Shown here one piece after another: positions 1 to 7,568 of a DNA stretch of 64,000 nucleotides. A program made the position numbers and the translations under genes. Below the pieces are notes generated by a model. The model saw only the letters and a list, made by a program, of their open reading frames with translations, ran no database searches and was not told where the DNA came from. Origin of the DNA: Tepidanaerobacteraceae bacterium. GTDB taxonomy: Bacteria > Bacillota > Thermosediminibacteria > Thermosediminibacterales > Tepidanaerobacteraceae. The stretch is from contig JANLFP010000001.1 of NCBI GenBank assembly GCA_024655905.1, positions 332,336-396,335 of the forward strand. The letters run 5' to 3'. Each line of letters opens with the position of its first letter. The first letter of the stretch is position 1.

Positions 1-794
1 TCCTTGCTGGAGAGCCCAACGTTCACAACCTGGCTTTCACTTCTCAGCACTATGACGGGATAGCTGGCAGAAACCATTTCACCTTTTTTGTACAATATGT
101 CAACTACAGAGCCTTTTGCATCGGACTTGAGACTGGCATCATCCAAAAGGCTCCTGTTATGTTCATACTGCGCCCTGGCCTGCTCCGCCTGATTCAGCAG
201 CGTTTCCCTGTCTTCCGCTCTTGTTCCGTCTTTTGCCTGGTTGTAGGCTTCTTTGGCCTGCTGAAGTTCTGCTTCCTTAACATCCAGTTCCAGTTTCGCC
301 TTATCCAAATCATCTTTGGAGACAGCACCTCCATTGTAAAGGGCTTCAATCCTTTTATAGCTGGCAAGGGTATAATTGTAGGAATCCTGAGCTTTTTTCA
401 CATTCAGTTCAAGCTTTTTTATGTCCTCGGGATCGGCACCGTTCACAGCCTTACGGTATTGTGCAAGAGCCGCCTTCATCTGTGCTTCCGAAGCCTTCAG
501 CGAATATTCAAGGTCCTCTGTGTCCAGCGCCGCAAGAAGCTGGCCCGCTTCAACCTTATCGCCCTTCTTGACGAATACTTCCTTAAGCTTTCCCGAGCTT
601 TTGAAGGAAAGCCTGCGCATCTCTTCTGCTTCTATGATCCCCGTATATTGCAGCACGACTGCAGTGCTTTCCTTTTTAAGCTCCATAACCTTGACAGGCT
701 TTATCCTCTCCGGCGCTTCTGCAGGCCTCTTTGTGCATCCCGCGGTCATCGAAACAAGCAATATCAGCATTCCTGCCAGTTGTTTTCTGTTCAT
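1..794 (-). CDS. RND efflux periplasmic adaptor (HlyD/MFP family), partial
   Basis: The minus frame is open from an ATG at 794 to the left edge of the window, so the C-terminal part is missing. The roughly 264 visible residues start with a lipoprotein signal ending in TAGC (Cys about residue 20), followed by a biotinyl-lipoyl-like half domain (KLKEVFVKKGDKVEAGQLL) and a long alpha-helical hairpin rich in Glu, Lys and Ala (about 95-210). This is the usual membrane-fusion protein layout. Such proteins couple an inner-membrane pump to export; in a Gram-positive cell the lipid anchor would hold it on the outer face of the membrane. A strong GGGGAGGT ribosome binding site precedes the ATG. The TetR gene lies 181 bp upstream on the same strand. 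A pump gene is expected beyond the window edge. Confidence 0.88.
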   Translation of the reverse strand, partial: MNRKQLAGMLILLVSMTAGCTKRPAEAPERIKPVKVMELKKESTAVVLQYTGIIEAEEMRRLSFKSSGKLKEVFVKKGDKVEAGQLLAALDTEDLEYSLKASEAQMKAALAQYRKAVNGADPEDIKKLELNVKKAQDSYNYTLASYKRIEALYNGGAVSKDDLDKAKLELDVKEAELQQAKEAYNQAKDGTRAEDRETLLNQAEQARAQYEHNRSLLDDASLKSDAKGSVVDILYKKGEMVSASYPVIVLRSESQVVNVGLSSK

Positions 795-875
795 CCCGGT
801 TACCTCCCCGGCTCTCCCCAAACTGATTTTGAAAGTGGATATATCGCCTGTTTGTTATAAAATTATTCGCCGTAT

Positions 876-893
876 AATAAACTTATGTTTATT
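876..893. promoter_or_regulatory. Inverted repeat, candidate TetR operator
   Basis: A perfect 7-bp inverted repeat, AATAAAC-TTAT-GTTTATT, lies between the TetR gene and the efflux adaptor gene, about 82 bp before the adaptor start. Size and place fit a TetR-family operator. That the neighbouring regulator binds here is an inference. Confidence 0.4.
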
Positions 894-975
894 TTTATGT
901 CATGGAATACCCGAAGATTCAGCACATGCTGAAAAATGGTACATGTGTGTTTTTGGCAAATGATCCGTACAGTTT

Positions 976-1551
976 TTATATTGAATTTTGGAAGTAAAAA
1001 TTGATGAACTGTGAAATTGCCCTCCGCAACTGGCAACTGTCATCGTATCTCTTGTTTATCATGATGAGGCCTTCTATAAAGCCCGATGCTATTACATGAG
1101 AAATGAAAGGGTCGAGCCCCTTTGTAAAACCCTTTATCCCGGGCAGATACTCGTCATTCACGAATTTTTCCACCATATTTATTACTTCTTCCTTGACATT
1201 CTCATATCTTGTGCCTCTGCTGCCCTCGAAAAGTATTATCAGCTCCCTAAGGTTTTCCTTTCTTATAGCCAGTATGGTATCCGCCATATGCTCGAAAAAA
1301 CTTTTCCCCGGTCTGTTCATCATCAGGCCAATGTTATGCTTGACATACCGGATAAGCCTCGCATGGGTCTCAAATATTACTGCATTGAAAAGGTCTTCCT
1401 TATCCTTAAAATAGCGATAAAGGTTGCCCACAGTAATTCCAGCGTTTTTGGCAATAGCGCGCATAGAGGCATTGCAGAATCCCTTTTTCCAGAACTCATC
1501 AACTGCCGCGCGGCATATATTGTTTCTGACTTCTTCTTTTAAGGTTTGCAT
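976..1551 (-). CDS. TetR/AcrR family transcriptional regulator
   Basis: 191 residues, normal for TetR. The N-terminal 60 residues hold the helix-turn-helix, including GFCNASMRAIAKNAGITVG and the typical NLYRYFKDKEDLF recognition helix. The remainder is a helical ligand-binding domain with no recognisable specificity. ATG start at 1551 with AGGTG about 9 nt upstream. It is the first gene of a probable operon with the efflux adaptor, so it most likely represses its own pump genes until an inducer binds. The ligand cannot be told from sequence. Confidence 0.9.
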   Translation of the reverse strand: MQTLKEEVRNNICRAAVDEFWKKGFCNASMRAIAKNAGITVGNLYRYFKDKEDLFNAVIFETHARLIRYVKHNIGLMMNRPGKSFFEHMADTILAIRKENLRELIILFEGSRGTRYENVKEEVINMVEKFVNDEYLPGIKGFTKGLDPFISHVIASGFIEGLIMINKRYDDSCQLRRAISQFINFYFQNSI

Positions 1552-1802
1552 ATAATGAACACCTGCTTATTATTGTCCTGCCATAAATATATTGCCAAAT
1601 CTCCCGTTTGTCAATCCCTAAAGACGTTCCATTATTTTCCACGCATCGCCGCATTTATTTCTACTCGGCAGTGTGCCTGCTGGGAGCCTTTGTCATCCAT
1701 GGTGCGGTGGGAATCATAAATGATGTTAAGCAATCTCTGTTCCTTCATTGCATGAAGCACTTTGAGGCATATATTGCGGCCGTGATGTTGAAATGTTCAT
1801 AT
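1552..1802. other. Intergenic stretch without a convincing gene
   Basis: About 250 bp between the TetR start and the nrdG terminator. Short open frames exist on both strands but none has a ribosome binding site with a recognisable product. It should hold the promoter for the TetR-efflux operon; no clear -35/-10 pair stands out. Confidence 0.5.
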
Positions 1803-1843
1803 TGAAAAGAAAGCCCCGTTTTCGAGTCATGAAAATGGGGCTT
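1803..1843 (-). terminator. Terminator of nrdDG
   Basis: Stem AAGCCCC..TTTTC / GAAAA..GGGGCTT (about 13 bp with one mismatch) lies just after the nrdG stop and is followed on the minus strand by a T-rich run (TTTCTTTTC). Confidence 0.85.
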
Positions 1844-1859
1844 CTAAAATTCCGCATGT

Positions 1860-2630
1860 TCAGCTTCTTATCAAAACCTCTTCAAAATGCTTTGCAACAA
1901 CGGCGCTCGCTTCTTTTAAAAATGTCACGCCGCAGGGTTTTGTACCGCAGAAATCTTCGTCCAAAACCCCGGGCGAGTACTTATATCCCTGAAGCACATA
2001 TCTTTTTGCCCCGGAAAGCCACCGGCCTATTTCTTCAATATCATGGAGTTCAAGAATTTTCTCGTGCACGGTGGTCCTGAACTCGTAATCGATTTTCCCG
2101 CCGAAAGCTCCATGGAGCATAATGATATCGACGCTTTTTTGAACATTCAATATGTCTTTTTCATCAGGCGCAAACAGGCTGTACCTGTAAATCGGAGCCT
2201 TGACGTCCATGGCCACGTAGTCTGCAAGCCCCTGTTCAAGAATATCCCTCAGAACCCCGGGCCTTGAACCGTTGGTGTCCAGTTTTACTTTAAAGCCCAG
2301 AGCTTTTATCGCAGCCGCAAAATTTTTCAAATCCGGCCAGAGCGTCGGTTCTCCGCCGGTTATGCATATGCCGTCTATCAATTTTTTCTTGGCCGCCAGA
2401 TAACCGATTACTTCCCCTTGCGCATAGCGTCCCGGGGCATTCTGCATTTCAAAAGACGCGTTTAATTCCTCGCCCTCATATGCTGGGTTATATGGAAAAC
2501 CGCTCTCGCTTCTTATGATCGAGCTGTTATGGCAATAGGGGCAGCGGAAATTGCATCCCCAAACGAAAACTGTTGCGGCCACGCATCCGGGATAGTCGGC
2601 TAATGACACGGGCATGAAGTCGCAAATCAT
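1860..2630 (-). CDS. nrdG: Anaerobic ribonucleoside-triphosphate reductase activating enzyme
   Basis: A radical SAM enzyme that makes the glycyl radical on NrdD using S-adenosylmethionine and a [4Fe-4S] cluster. The cluster motif CNFRCPYC is at residues 26-33 (Cys 26, 30, 33), followed by a SAM-binding GGEP motif near residue 97. At 256 residues it is of the longer NrdG type, more like pyruvate formate-lyase activases than the short enterobacterial form. The ATG overlaps the end of nrdD by 4 bp, so the two are translationally coupled, and a terminator follows. Confidence 0.92.
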   Translation of the reverse strand: MICDFMPVSLADYPGCVAATVFVWGCNFRCPYCHNSSIIRSESGFPYNPAYEGEELNASFEMQNAPGRYAQGEVIGYLAAKKKLIDGICITGGEPTLWPDLKNFAAAIKALGFKVKLDTNGSRPGVLRDILEQGLADYVAMDVKAPIYRYSLFAPDEKDILNVQKSVDIIMLHGAFGGKIDYEFRTTVHEKILELHDIEEIGRWLSGAKRYVLQGYKYSPGVLDEDFCGTKPCGVTFLKEASAVVAKHFEEVLIRS

Positions 2631-4702
2631 ACAGCATATTCCTTCCTGTCGGAGAATTCCTGCTTTTTACCCTTATTCCAGCACTGCACCGGCCGGTAGT
2701 AACCAACTACTCTGCTGTAAACCTCGCACGGTTTTGCGCAGTGCGGGCAGGTAAAATGCTCCCCGTCTATATAGCCGTGGTCTTCGCACACGGAAAAGGT
2801 GGGGGTTACGGTGTAGTAGGGCAGGCGGAAATTTTCCGCTATTTTCCTCACCAGCGATTTGCATGCGGCGGCGTCGCTTATCCTCTCCCCGACAAAACCG
2901 TGGAATACCGTTCCTCCCGTATATCTGCACTGAAGCTCTTCCTGATGTTCCAGAGCCGCGTAAATATCATCCGTGAAATCCACCGGCAGCTGGGTCGAAT
3001 TCGTATAATAAGGTTCCCCGTTGCCGCACGTTATGATATCTTTGAACATCTCCTTATCTTTTTTGGCCAGCCTGTAGGATGCTCCCTCGGCGGGTGTGGC
3101 CTCCAGATTGTATAAAATCCCGGTCTCCTGTTGATACTGTTCCATTTTTTTCCTCATGAAGTCAAGCACGGCCAAGGCGAATCTCTTACCTTCAGCTTCC
3201 GCTATGCCGCACTTTTTGAAGTTTAATAGCGATTCATTCATGCCGACGAGGCCGATGGTGTTGAAGTGATTCTGCCAGTAGGCGCCGAATCTTTTGTATA
3301 TGTCCCTCAGATAAAATCTGGCGTAAGGGTACAAGCCTTCCCCGGTCATTTTCTCAAGAATCTTCCTCTTGATTTCAAGGCTTGTCCTGGCAATATCCAT
3401 AAGTGCCCCGAGCCTTTCGAAAAACTCGTCTTCCGACTTTGATAAATAACCTATCCTGGGCATGTTTATGGTCACAACCCCGATGGAGCCGGTGAGGGGA
3501 TTGGCACCAAAAAGGCCGCCCCCGCGCTTCCTGAGCTCCCGGTTGTCCAGCCGCAGCCGGCAGCACATTGACCTGACATCCTCGGGCTTCATGTCGCTGT
3601 TTACGAAATTTGAAAAATAGGGAAGACCGTATTTTGCAGTCATCTCCATTATTCTGTCTACAACCGGGCTGTCCCAGTCGAAATCCCTGGTGATATTGTA
3701 GGTGGGGATTGGAAATGTAAATATGCGGCCGTTGGCGTCCCCTTCCATCATGACCTCCGCAAAGGCCATATTGAGCATGTCCATCTCCTTCTGAAATTCC
3801 CCGTAAGTTTTATCCATGAACCTTCCGCCTATTATCACCGGTTCCTTTGCCATCATCTGGGGGACCATCAGGTCCATTGTTATATTCACGAAAGGCGTCT
3901 GAAATCCGACCCTGGTGGGCACGTTCAGATTGAATATGAATTCCTGAATCCCCTGTCTTACCTCTGCGTAACTCAGTCCGTCGTAATAAATAAATGGCGC
4001 AAGATATGTGTCAAAGTTGCTGAGGGCCTGAGCACCGGCTGCCTCGCCCTGCAAAGTATAAAAGAAATTGACTATCTGCCCAAGAGCGGTCCTGAAATGC
4101 TTCGGCGGCCTGCTTGCCACCTTGCCCTCCACGCCGGTGAAGCCGGAAAGGAGCAGGTCCCTGAGGTCCCATCCGCAGCAGTATACCGACAACAGCCCCA
4201 AATCATGAATATGAAAGTCGCCTCTTACATGGGCCTCTCTTACCTCTTCCGGATATATCTTGTTCAGCCAATATTTGGATATAACCGCGGTGGATATATG
4301 GTTGTTCAGTCCCTGAAGCGAAAAACCCATATTGCTGTTCTCGTTTATTCTCCAGTCGGATTTGCCTATGTACTGATCAATGGTGTCTTCTATATCGAGG
4401 AATACTTTTCTGAATTCCCTCATGTCCTGATGCTGTTTCCGGTACAAAATATAGGCCTTTGCCGTTCTGGCATGTCCTCTTTCTATCAATACCTTTTCGA
4501 CTATATCCTGCACATTTTCCACGGTAGGGGTAGCGTCTTTATACTTCTGTTCCAATATGCCTACAACTTCGTCGGCCAGCTTTGCGGCTATTTCCCTGTC
4601 ATTGCCGCCCACAGCCCTGGCGGCTTTGAATATGGCGCTTTCTATTTTCTCCTTGTCAAATTTCTGAGTATGGCCGTCTCTTTTGATTATAAATGAAATC
4701 AT
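2627..4702 (-). CDS. nrdD: Anaerobic (class III) ribonucleoside-triphosphate reductase
   Basis: Reduces ribonucleoside triphosphates to deoxyribonucleotides without oxygen. The 691 residues start with an ATP-cone allosteric domain (about 3-92). The catalytic barrel follows, and the C-terminal glycyl-radical loop is RVVGYYRP with the radical Gly at about residue 667. Cysteines just before and after it (about 652, 655, 659, 674) probably bind the structural zinc. Operon with nrdG (4-bp overlap). The promoter region carries two NrdR boxes, so the operon is expected to be repressed when dNTP/ATP is plentiful. Confidence 0.95.
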   Translation of the reverse strand: MISFIIKRDGHTQKFDKEKIESAIFKAARAVGGNDREIAAKLADEVVGILEQKYKDATPTVENVQDIVEKVLIERGHARTAKAYILYRKQHQDMREFRKVFLDIEDTIDQYIGKSDWRINENSNMGFSLQGLNNHISTAVISKYWLNKIYPEEVREAHVRGDFHIHDLGLLSVYCCGWDLRDLLLSGFTGVEGKVASRPPKHFRTALGQIVNFFYTLQGEAAGAQALSNFDTYLAPFIYYDGLSYAEVRQGIQEFIFNLNVPTRVGFQTPFVNITMDLMVPQMMAKEPVIIGGRFMDKTYGEFQKEMDMLNMAFAEVMMEGDANGRIFTFPIPTYNITRDFDWDSPVVDRIMEMTAKYGLPYFSNFVNSDMKPEDVRSMCCRLRLDNRELRKRGGGLFGANPLTGSIGVVTINMPRIGYLSKSEDEFFERLGALMDIARTSLEIKRKILEKMTGEGLYPYARFYLRDIYKRFGAYWQNHFNTIGLVGMNESLLNFKKCGIAEAEGKRFALAVLDFMRKKMEQYQQETGILYNLEATPAEGASYRLAKKDKEMFKDIITCGNGEPYYTNSTQLPVDFTDDIYAALEHQEELQCRYTGGTVFHGFVGERISDAAACKSLVRKIAENFRLPYYTVTPTFSVCEDHGYIDGEHFTCPHCAKPCEVYSRVVGYYRPVQCWNKGKKQEFSDRKEYAV

Positions 4703-4709
4703 GCAGATA

Positions 4710-4756
4710 CCCCCATATATTGTGTGTAATTCCTACATATATACTATATATTTGGT
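4710..4756 (-). promoter_or_regulatory. Tandem NrdR boxes
   Basis: Two sites match the 16-bp NrdR consensus acaCwATATaTwGtgt at 13 of 16 positions each by eye: 4710-4725 (contains ATATATTGTGT) and 4741-4756 (contains CTATATATTT). Their starts are exactly 31 bp apart, three helical turns, which is the known NrdR spacing. The upstream box overlaps the -10 element. The regulator gene nrdR itself is not in the window. Confidence 0.8.
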
Positions 4757-4771
4757 TTGATGCAATTGCAA
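4743..4771 (-). promoter_or_regulatory. Promoter of nrdDG
   Basis: On the minus strand a -35 TTGCAA (4766-4771) and a -10 TATAGT (4743-4748) are 17 bp apart, about 40 bp before the nrdD start. NrdR box overlap makes repression by blocking polymerase likely. Confidence 0.65.
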
Positions 4772-4923
4772 TATTGCATTCAGAGATTTTTTTGAGATTA
4801 TCGTTATATTTTCTTGTCGCTGTTAACTATTGCTTTAATATCGACGGCTTTCAAAAAAATTATGATTGAGTCACAAATTACAGCACACTAAATAAGCCGA
4901 GGCATGGCCCATGCAGGGTACTC

Positions 4924-4952
4924 CAAAAAAAGCAAGCAGGGGACCCCTGCTT
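4924..4952 (-). terminator. Terminator of the molybdenum cofactor operon
   Basis: A perfect GC-rich palindrome, AAGCAGGGG-A-CCCCTGCTT (4934-4952), follows the mogA stop and is trailed on the minus strand by seven T (4924-4930). Confidence 0.85.
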
Positions 4953-4967
4953 TATATTATACGGCTA

Positions 4968-5462
4968 TTATTTTCCGCAGTCCTGCACCTGTCCTTTTAA
5001 TACCTCCACCGCATGTGTCAGGGCCGGAAGGATTATCTCCAGGTTTTCCCTGACTGCTCTAGGGCTTCCTGGAAGGTTTATGATAAGGGTTTTGCCGCGG
5101 ATGCCGGCCCGAGCCCTGGACAGCATGGCATGGGGAGTCTTTTCCAGGCTCCTTTGCCGCATGGCTTCAGGTATCCCGGGGACTTCCCTCTCTATCACTG
5201 CCAGGGTGGCTTCCGGGGTGTTGTCCCGCGGTGAAAAGCCAGTGCCGCCGGTAGTGAATATGATATCAGCGCCCTTTTCGCACATTTTAAGCATGGACTC
5301 TTTCAGCGCCTCAAGGTCATCCGGCACTATGCTGTAATCCACCACCTGCCCGCCAATTGCATTCACCATTTCTTCTATGACTTTGCCGCTCACATCTTCC
5401 CGCTCGCCTTTGGCTCCCCTGTCGCTAGCCGTGATGATGGCAATTTTAATCATTGAAATCAC
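4968..5462 (-). CDS. mog: Molybdopterin adenylyltransferase (MogA/MoaB family)
   Basis: Adenylylates molybdopterin so that MoeA can insert metal. The 164 residues show the family signatures: a start strand with SDRGAKGEREDVSG, then TTGGTGFSPRDNTPEAT around residues 70-86, and NLPGSPRAV near 130. Length fits single-domain MogA/MoaB. Last gene of the cofactor operon, just before a strong terminator and 14 bp behind the MOSC gene. Whether it is strictly MogA or MoaB cannot be settled by eye; the family call is safe. Confidence 0.9.
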   Translation of the reverse strand: MISMIKIAIITASDRGAKGEREDVSGKVIEEMVNAIGGQVVDYSIVPDDLEALKESMLKMCEKGADIIFTTGGTGFSPRDNTPEATLAVIEREVPGIPEAMRQRSLEKTPHAMLSRARAGIRGKTLIINLPGSPRAVRENLEIILPALTHAVEVLKGQVQDCGK

Positions 5463-5476
5463 CTCGATCCAATTTT

Positions 5477-5917
5477 TTATACATATTCTGCCGCAACATC
5501 TATATTGTCCCCTGCAGAGACTTTCCCGCCCTGCAGCACCTTGGCGAAGATGCCTTCCCTGGGCATGACGCAGTCGCCTGCTTGCTCATATATGGCGCAT
5601 CGGGAATGACAGGTTTTCCCTATCTGGGTCACTTCCAGCAGAGCTTCACCGGCTTTGAGCTTTGTGCCCACCGGCAGGCTTACGAGGTCAATCCCTTCGG
5701 TGGTGATGTTTTCAGCAAAATCGCCAGGACCAACTTTCAAGCCTTTGTTTATCATTTTTTCTATGCTCTCCATGGCCAGAAGGCTTACCTGGCGGTGCCA
5801 GTCGCCCCCGTGAGCATCCCCTTCCACGCCGAAATTTTCAACAAGCCTTGCAGAACCTATATTTACCTTGCGCTCGCCTTTTTTATCGCTCCTGCACACA
5901 GCAATGATTCTCCCCAT
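5477..5917 (-). CDS. MOSC domain protein
   Basis: MOSC domains bind molybdenum cofactor or related sulfur carriers. This 146-residue stand-alone form carries the conserved Cys in HSRCAIY near the C-terminus, AGDCVMPREGIF after it, and GVEGDAHGGDWHRQVSLL in the front half. The start at 5917 (MGRIIAVC) is preferred over an ATG 18 nt upstream because GGAGGTG sits 7 nt before it. Sits in the cofactor operon next to mog; in Clostridia such genes are usual there. A role in cofactor sulfuration is an inference. Confidence 0.85.
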   Translation of the reverse strand: MGRIIAVCRSDKKGERKVNIGSARLVENFGVEGDAHGGDWHRQVSLLAMESIEKMINKGLKVGPGDFAENITTEGIDLVSLPVGTKLKAGEALLEVTQIGKTCHSRCAIYEQAGDCVMPREGIFAKVLQGGKVSAGDNIDVAAEYV

Positions 5918-5956
5918 AACAAACACCTCCAACATTTTTTTGTTCCCATGTCACGC

Positions 5957-6029
5957 ATGTCACGGGGACGGTTCTCTTGACATGAGGCGCTTTCAACGCC
6001 CCATGTCAAGAGAACCGTCCCCGTGACAT
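5957..6029. repeat. Long palindromic repeat, copy 1
   Basis: Perfect 28-bp arms (5957-5984 and 6002-6029) flank a 17-nt centre that itself folds (GGCG/CGCC), giving a nearly continuous hairpin. The core GGGGACGGTTC..TTGAC is shared with copies at 7489 and 58189. The right arm encodes the last residues of MoaC. Not a normal terminator: there is no T run. Confidence 0.9.
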
Positions 6030-6491
6030 AAAAGTGCCGCTTTTCCCACCACTTTTTTCTGCGAGGTATATATCCTTGATCACCATGCCGCGGTCCACCG
6101 CCTTGCACATATCGTACACGGTAAGGCATGCAGCCGACACCGCCGTAAGCGCTTCCATCTCCACCCCGGTCTTTCCGACGGTTGTCACACGGGCTTCGAC
6201 TCCTATGATGCTTTTTTCTTCATCAATATTGAATTTAATATCTATGCCGGTGAGCAAAATATTATGGCACATGGGTATTATGCGTGACGTTTCTTTTGCT
6301 GCCATAATTCCCGCCACCTGTGCCACTGCCAGCACATCTCCTTTTTTCGCCCTGCCCTCCACTATCATTTTAAGTGTCTCGGGTTTCATTTCTATAAACC
6401 CCCGGGCCACCGCCACCCTTTCGGTATCCGGTTTTTCCCCGACATTCACCATGCGTGCTCTGCCCTCTTCATTAAAATGCGTAAATTCCAC
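6006..6491 (-). CDS. moaC: Cyclic pyranopterin monophosphate synthase accessory protein MoaC
   Basis: Acts with MoaA in the first step of molybdenum cofactor synthesis, turning the MoaA product into cyclic pyranopterin monophosphate. 161 residues with the conserved CHNILLTG (residues 75-82), [20 protein letters not shown] and the C-terminal KSGGKSG. Three bases separate it from moaA. The final residues (about SRGRFS) and stop codon are written by the right arm of the palindromic repeat at 5957-6029, so the repeat appears to have landed exactly at the gene end without harming the catalytic part. Confidence 0.95.
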   Translation of the reverse strand: MEFTHFNEEGRARMVNVGEKPDTERVAVARGFIEMKPETLKMIVEGRAKKGDVLAVAQVAGIMAAKETSRIIPMCHNILLTGIDIKFNIDEEKSIIGVEARVTTVGKTGVEMEALTAVSAACLTVYDMCKAVDRGMVIKDIYLAEKSGGKSGTFMSRGRFS

Positions 6492-6494
6492 AAT

Positions 6495-7466
6495 CTAACC
6501 CCCAATCTGCCACATGCTTCGAAGATGCGCGGCATTTGTTTCAGATACCATATGGTGACATACGGGCTTTTTCAGAAGGGCCTCCCTGAAAATTCGCCGC
6601 AATTCTTCATCCCCTCTTCTTTCCCGCAGTGCGGTTTTTACATCTATTTCCATATCGGATTCCAGACAAGGCTTCAATTTACCGTCAGCAGTAAGACGCA
6701 CGCGGTTGCATGCATCGCAGAAGTGGCGGCTGATAGGAGTTATAAACCCCACGGCTCCTATCGCTCCCGGCACCCGATAATACACCGCCGGTCCCGCTCC
6801 GGCTGGGGCAGAAGTGGGCAGGAGCTCCTCCTTTATTGAATCTTTGATCTCTTCTGCGGATAAATAATGGCCCCTCCCCCATCCAGTTTCTCCCAGAGGC
6901 ATGAGCTCAATAAACCTTATATAAATGGGATAATTTCTGGTAAGATTTATAAAATCTCCGATTTCGTCATCATTGAACCCCCGGACCGCCACGCAGTTTA
7001 TCTTCACCGGCACGAGACCTGCATTGAGGGCTGCATCGATGCCGCGGAGCACATCCGCAAGCCTGCCCCTGCGGGTGATTCTGTGAAACCTTTCGGGCTT
7101 CAGGCTGTCGAGGCTTATGTTGACTCTGTCAAGGCCTGCCTTTTTTAAATCTGCCGCCACGGAGGAGAGCATGGAACCGTTGGTGGTCATGGAAATATCC
7201 TTTATACCCTCCACCTCATGAAGCTGCCGCACAAATTCCACCACGCCCTTTCTTGCCAGAGGCTCCCCGCCGGTCACCCTTATTTTTGAGATGCCCAGAG
7301 GCGCCACTGCCTTTACAAACTCGGTTATTTCCTCGAATCTTAGGATATCGGGATGCGATTTCGGCTCGACGCCTTCTTCCGGCATGCAATACAGGCAACG
7401 GAAATTGCATCTGTCCGTAACGGAAATTCTCAGGTAATTAATTTCTCTGCCGACGGCATCTTTCAT
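6495..7466 (-). CDS. moaA: GTP 3',8-cyclase
   Basis: Radical SAM enzyme that rearranges GTP at the start of molybdenum cofactor synthesis. The SAM cluster motif CNFRCLYC is at residues 20-27. A second [4Fe-4S] cluster is indicated by FCDACNRVRLT and the later KPCLES near residues 250-270. The C-terminus ends in the diagnostic Gly-Gly. At 323 residues it is the usual length. Upstream lies a palindromic repeat; downstream is moaC with a 3-bp gap. Confidence 0.96.
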   Translation of the reverse strand: MKDAVGREINYLRISVTDRCNFRCLYCMPEEGVEPKSHPDILRFEEITEFVKAVAPLGISKIRVTGGEPLARKGVVEFVRQLHEVEGIKDISMTTNGSMLSSVAADLKKAGLDRVNISLDSLKPERFHRITRRGRLADVLRGIDAALNAGLVPVKINCVAVRGFNDDEIGDFINLTRNYPIYIRFIELMPLGETGWGRGHYLSAEEIKDSIKEELLPTSAPAGAGPAVYYRVPGAIGAVGFITPISRHFCDACNRVRLTADGKLKPCLESDMEIDVKTALRERRGDEELRRIFREALLKKPVCHHMVSETNAAHLRSMWQIGG

Positions 7467-7488
7467 CTTCGACCCCCCTTATTATCTT

Positions 7489-7548
7489 TGAGTCAGGGGA
7501 CGGTTCCTTGACCCATCTTGCTGAGTCAAGGAACCGTCCCCTGACTCA
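7489..7548. repeat. Long palindromic repeat, copy 2
   Basis: Perfect 24-bp arms (7489-7512 and 7525-7548) around a 12-nt loop, between the moeA fusion gene and moaA. Shares the core GGGGACGGTTCCTTGAC with copies 1 and 3. Confidence 0.9.
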
Positions 7549-7568
7549 GGAATCGCCCCCAACTCAGC

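Noticed and set aside
1608-1805. Open frame on the plus strand after the TetR gene, 65 residues, partly hydrophobic
   Set aside because: No ribosome binding site, no recognisable product, and it runs into the nrdG terminator region.
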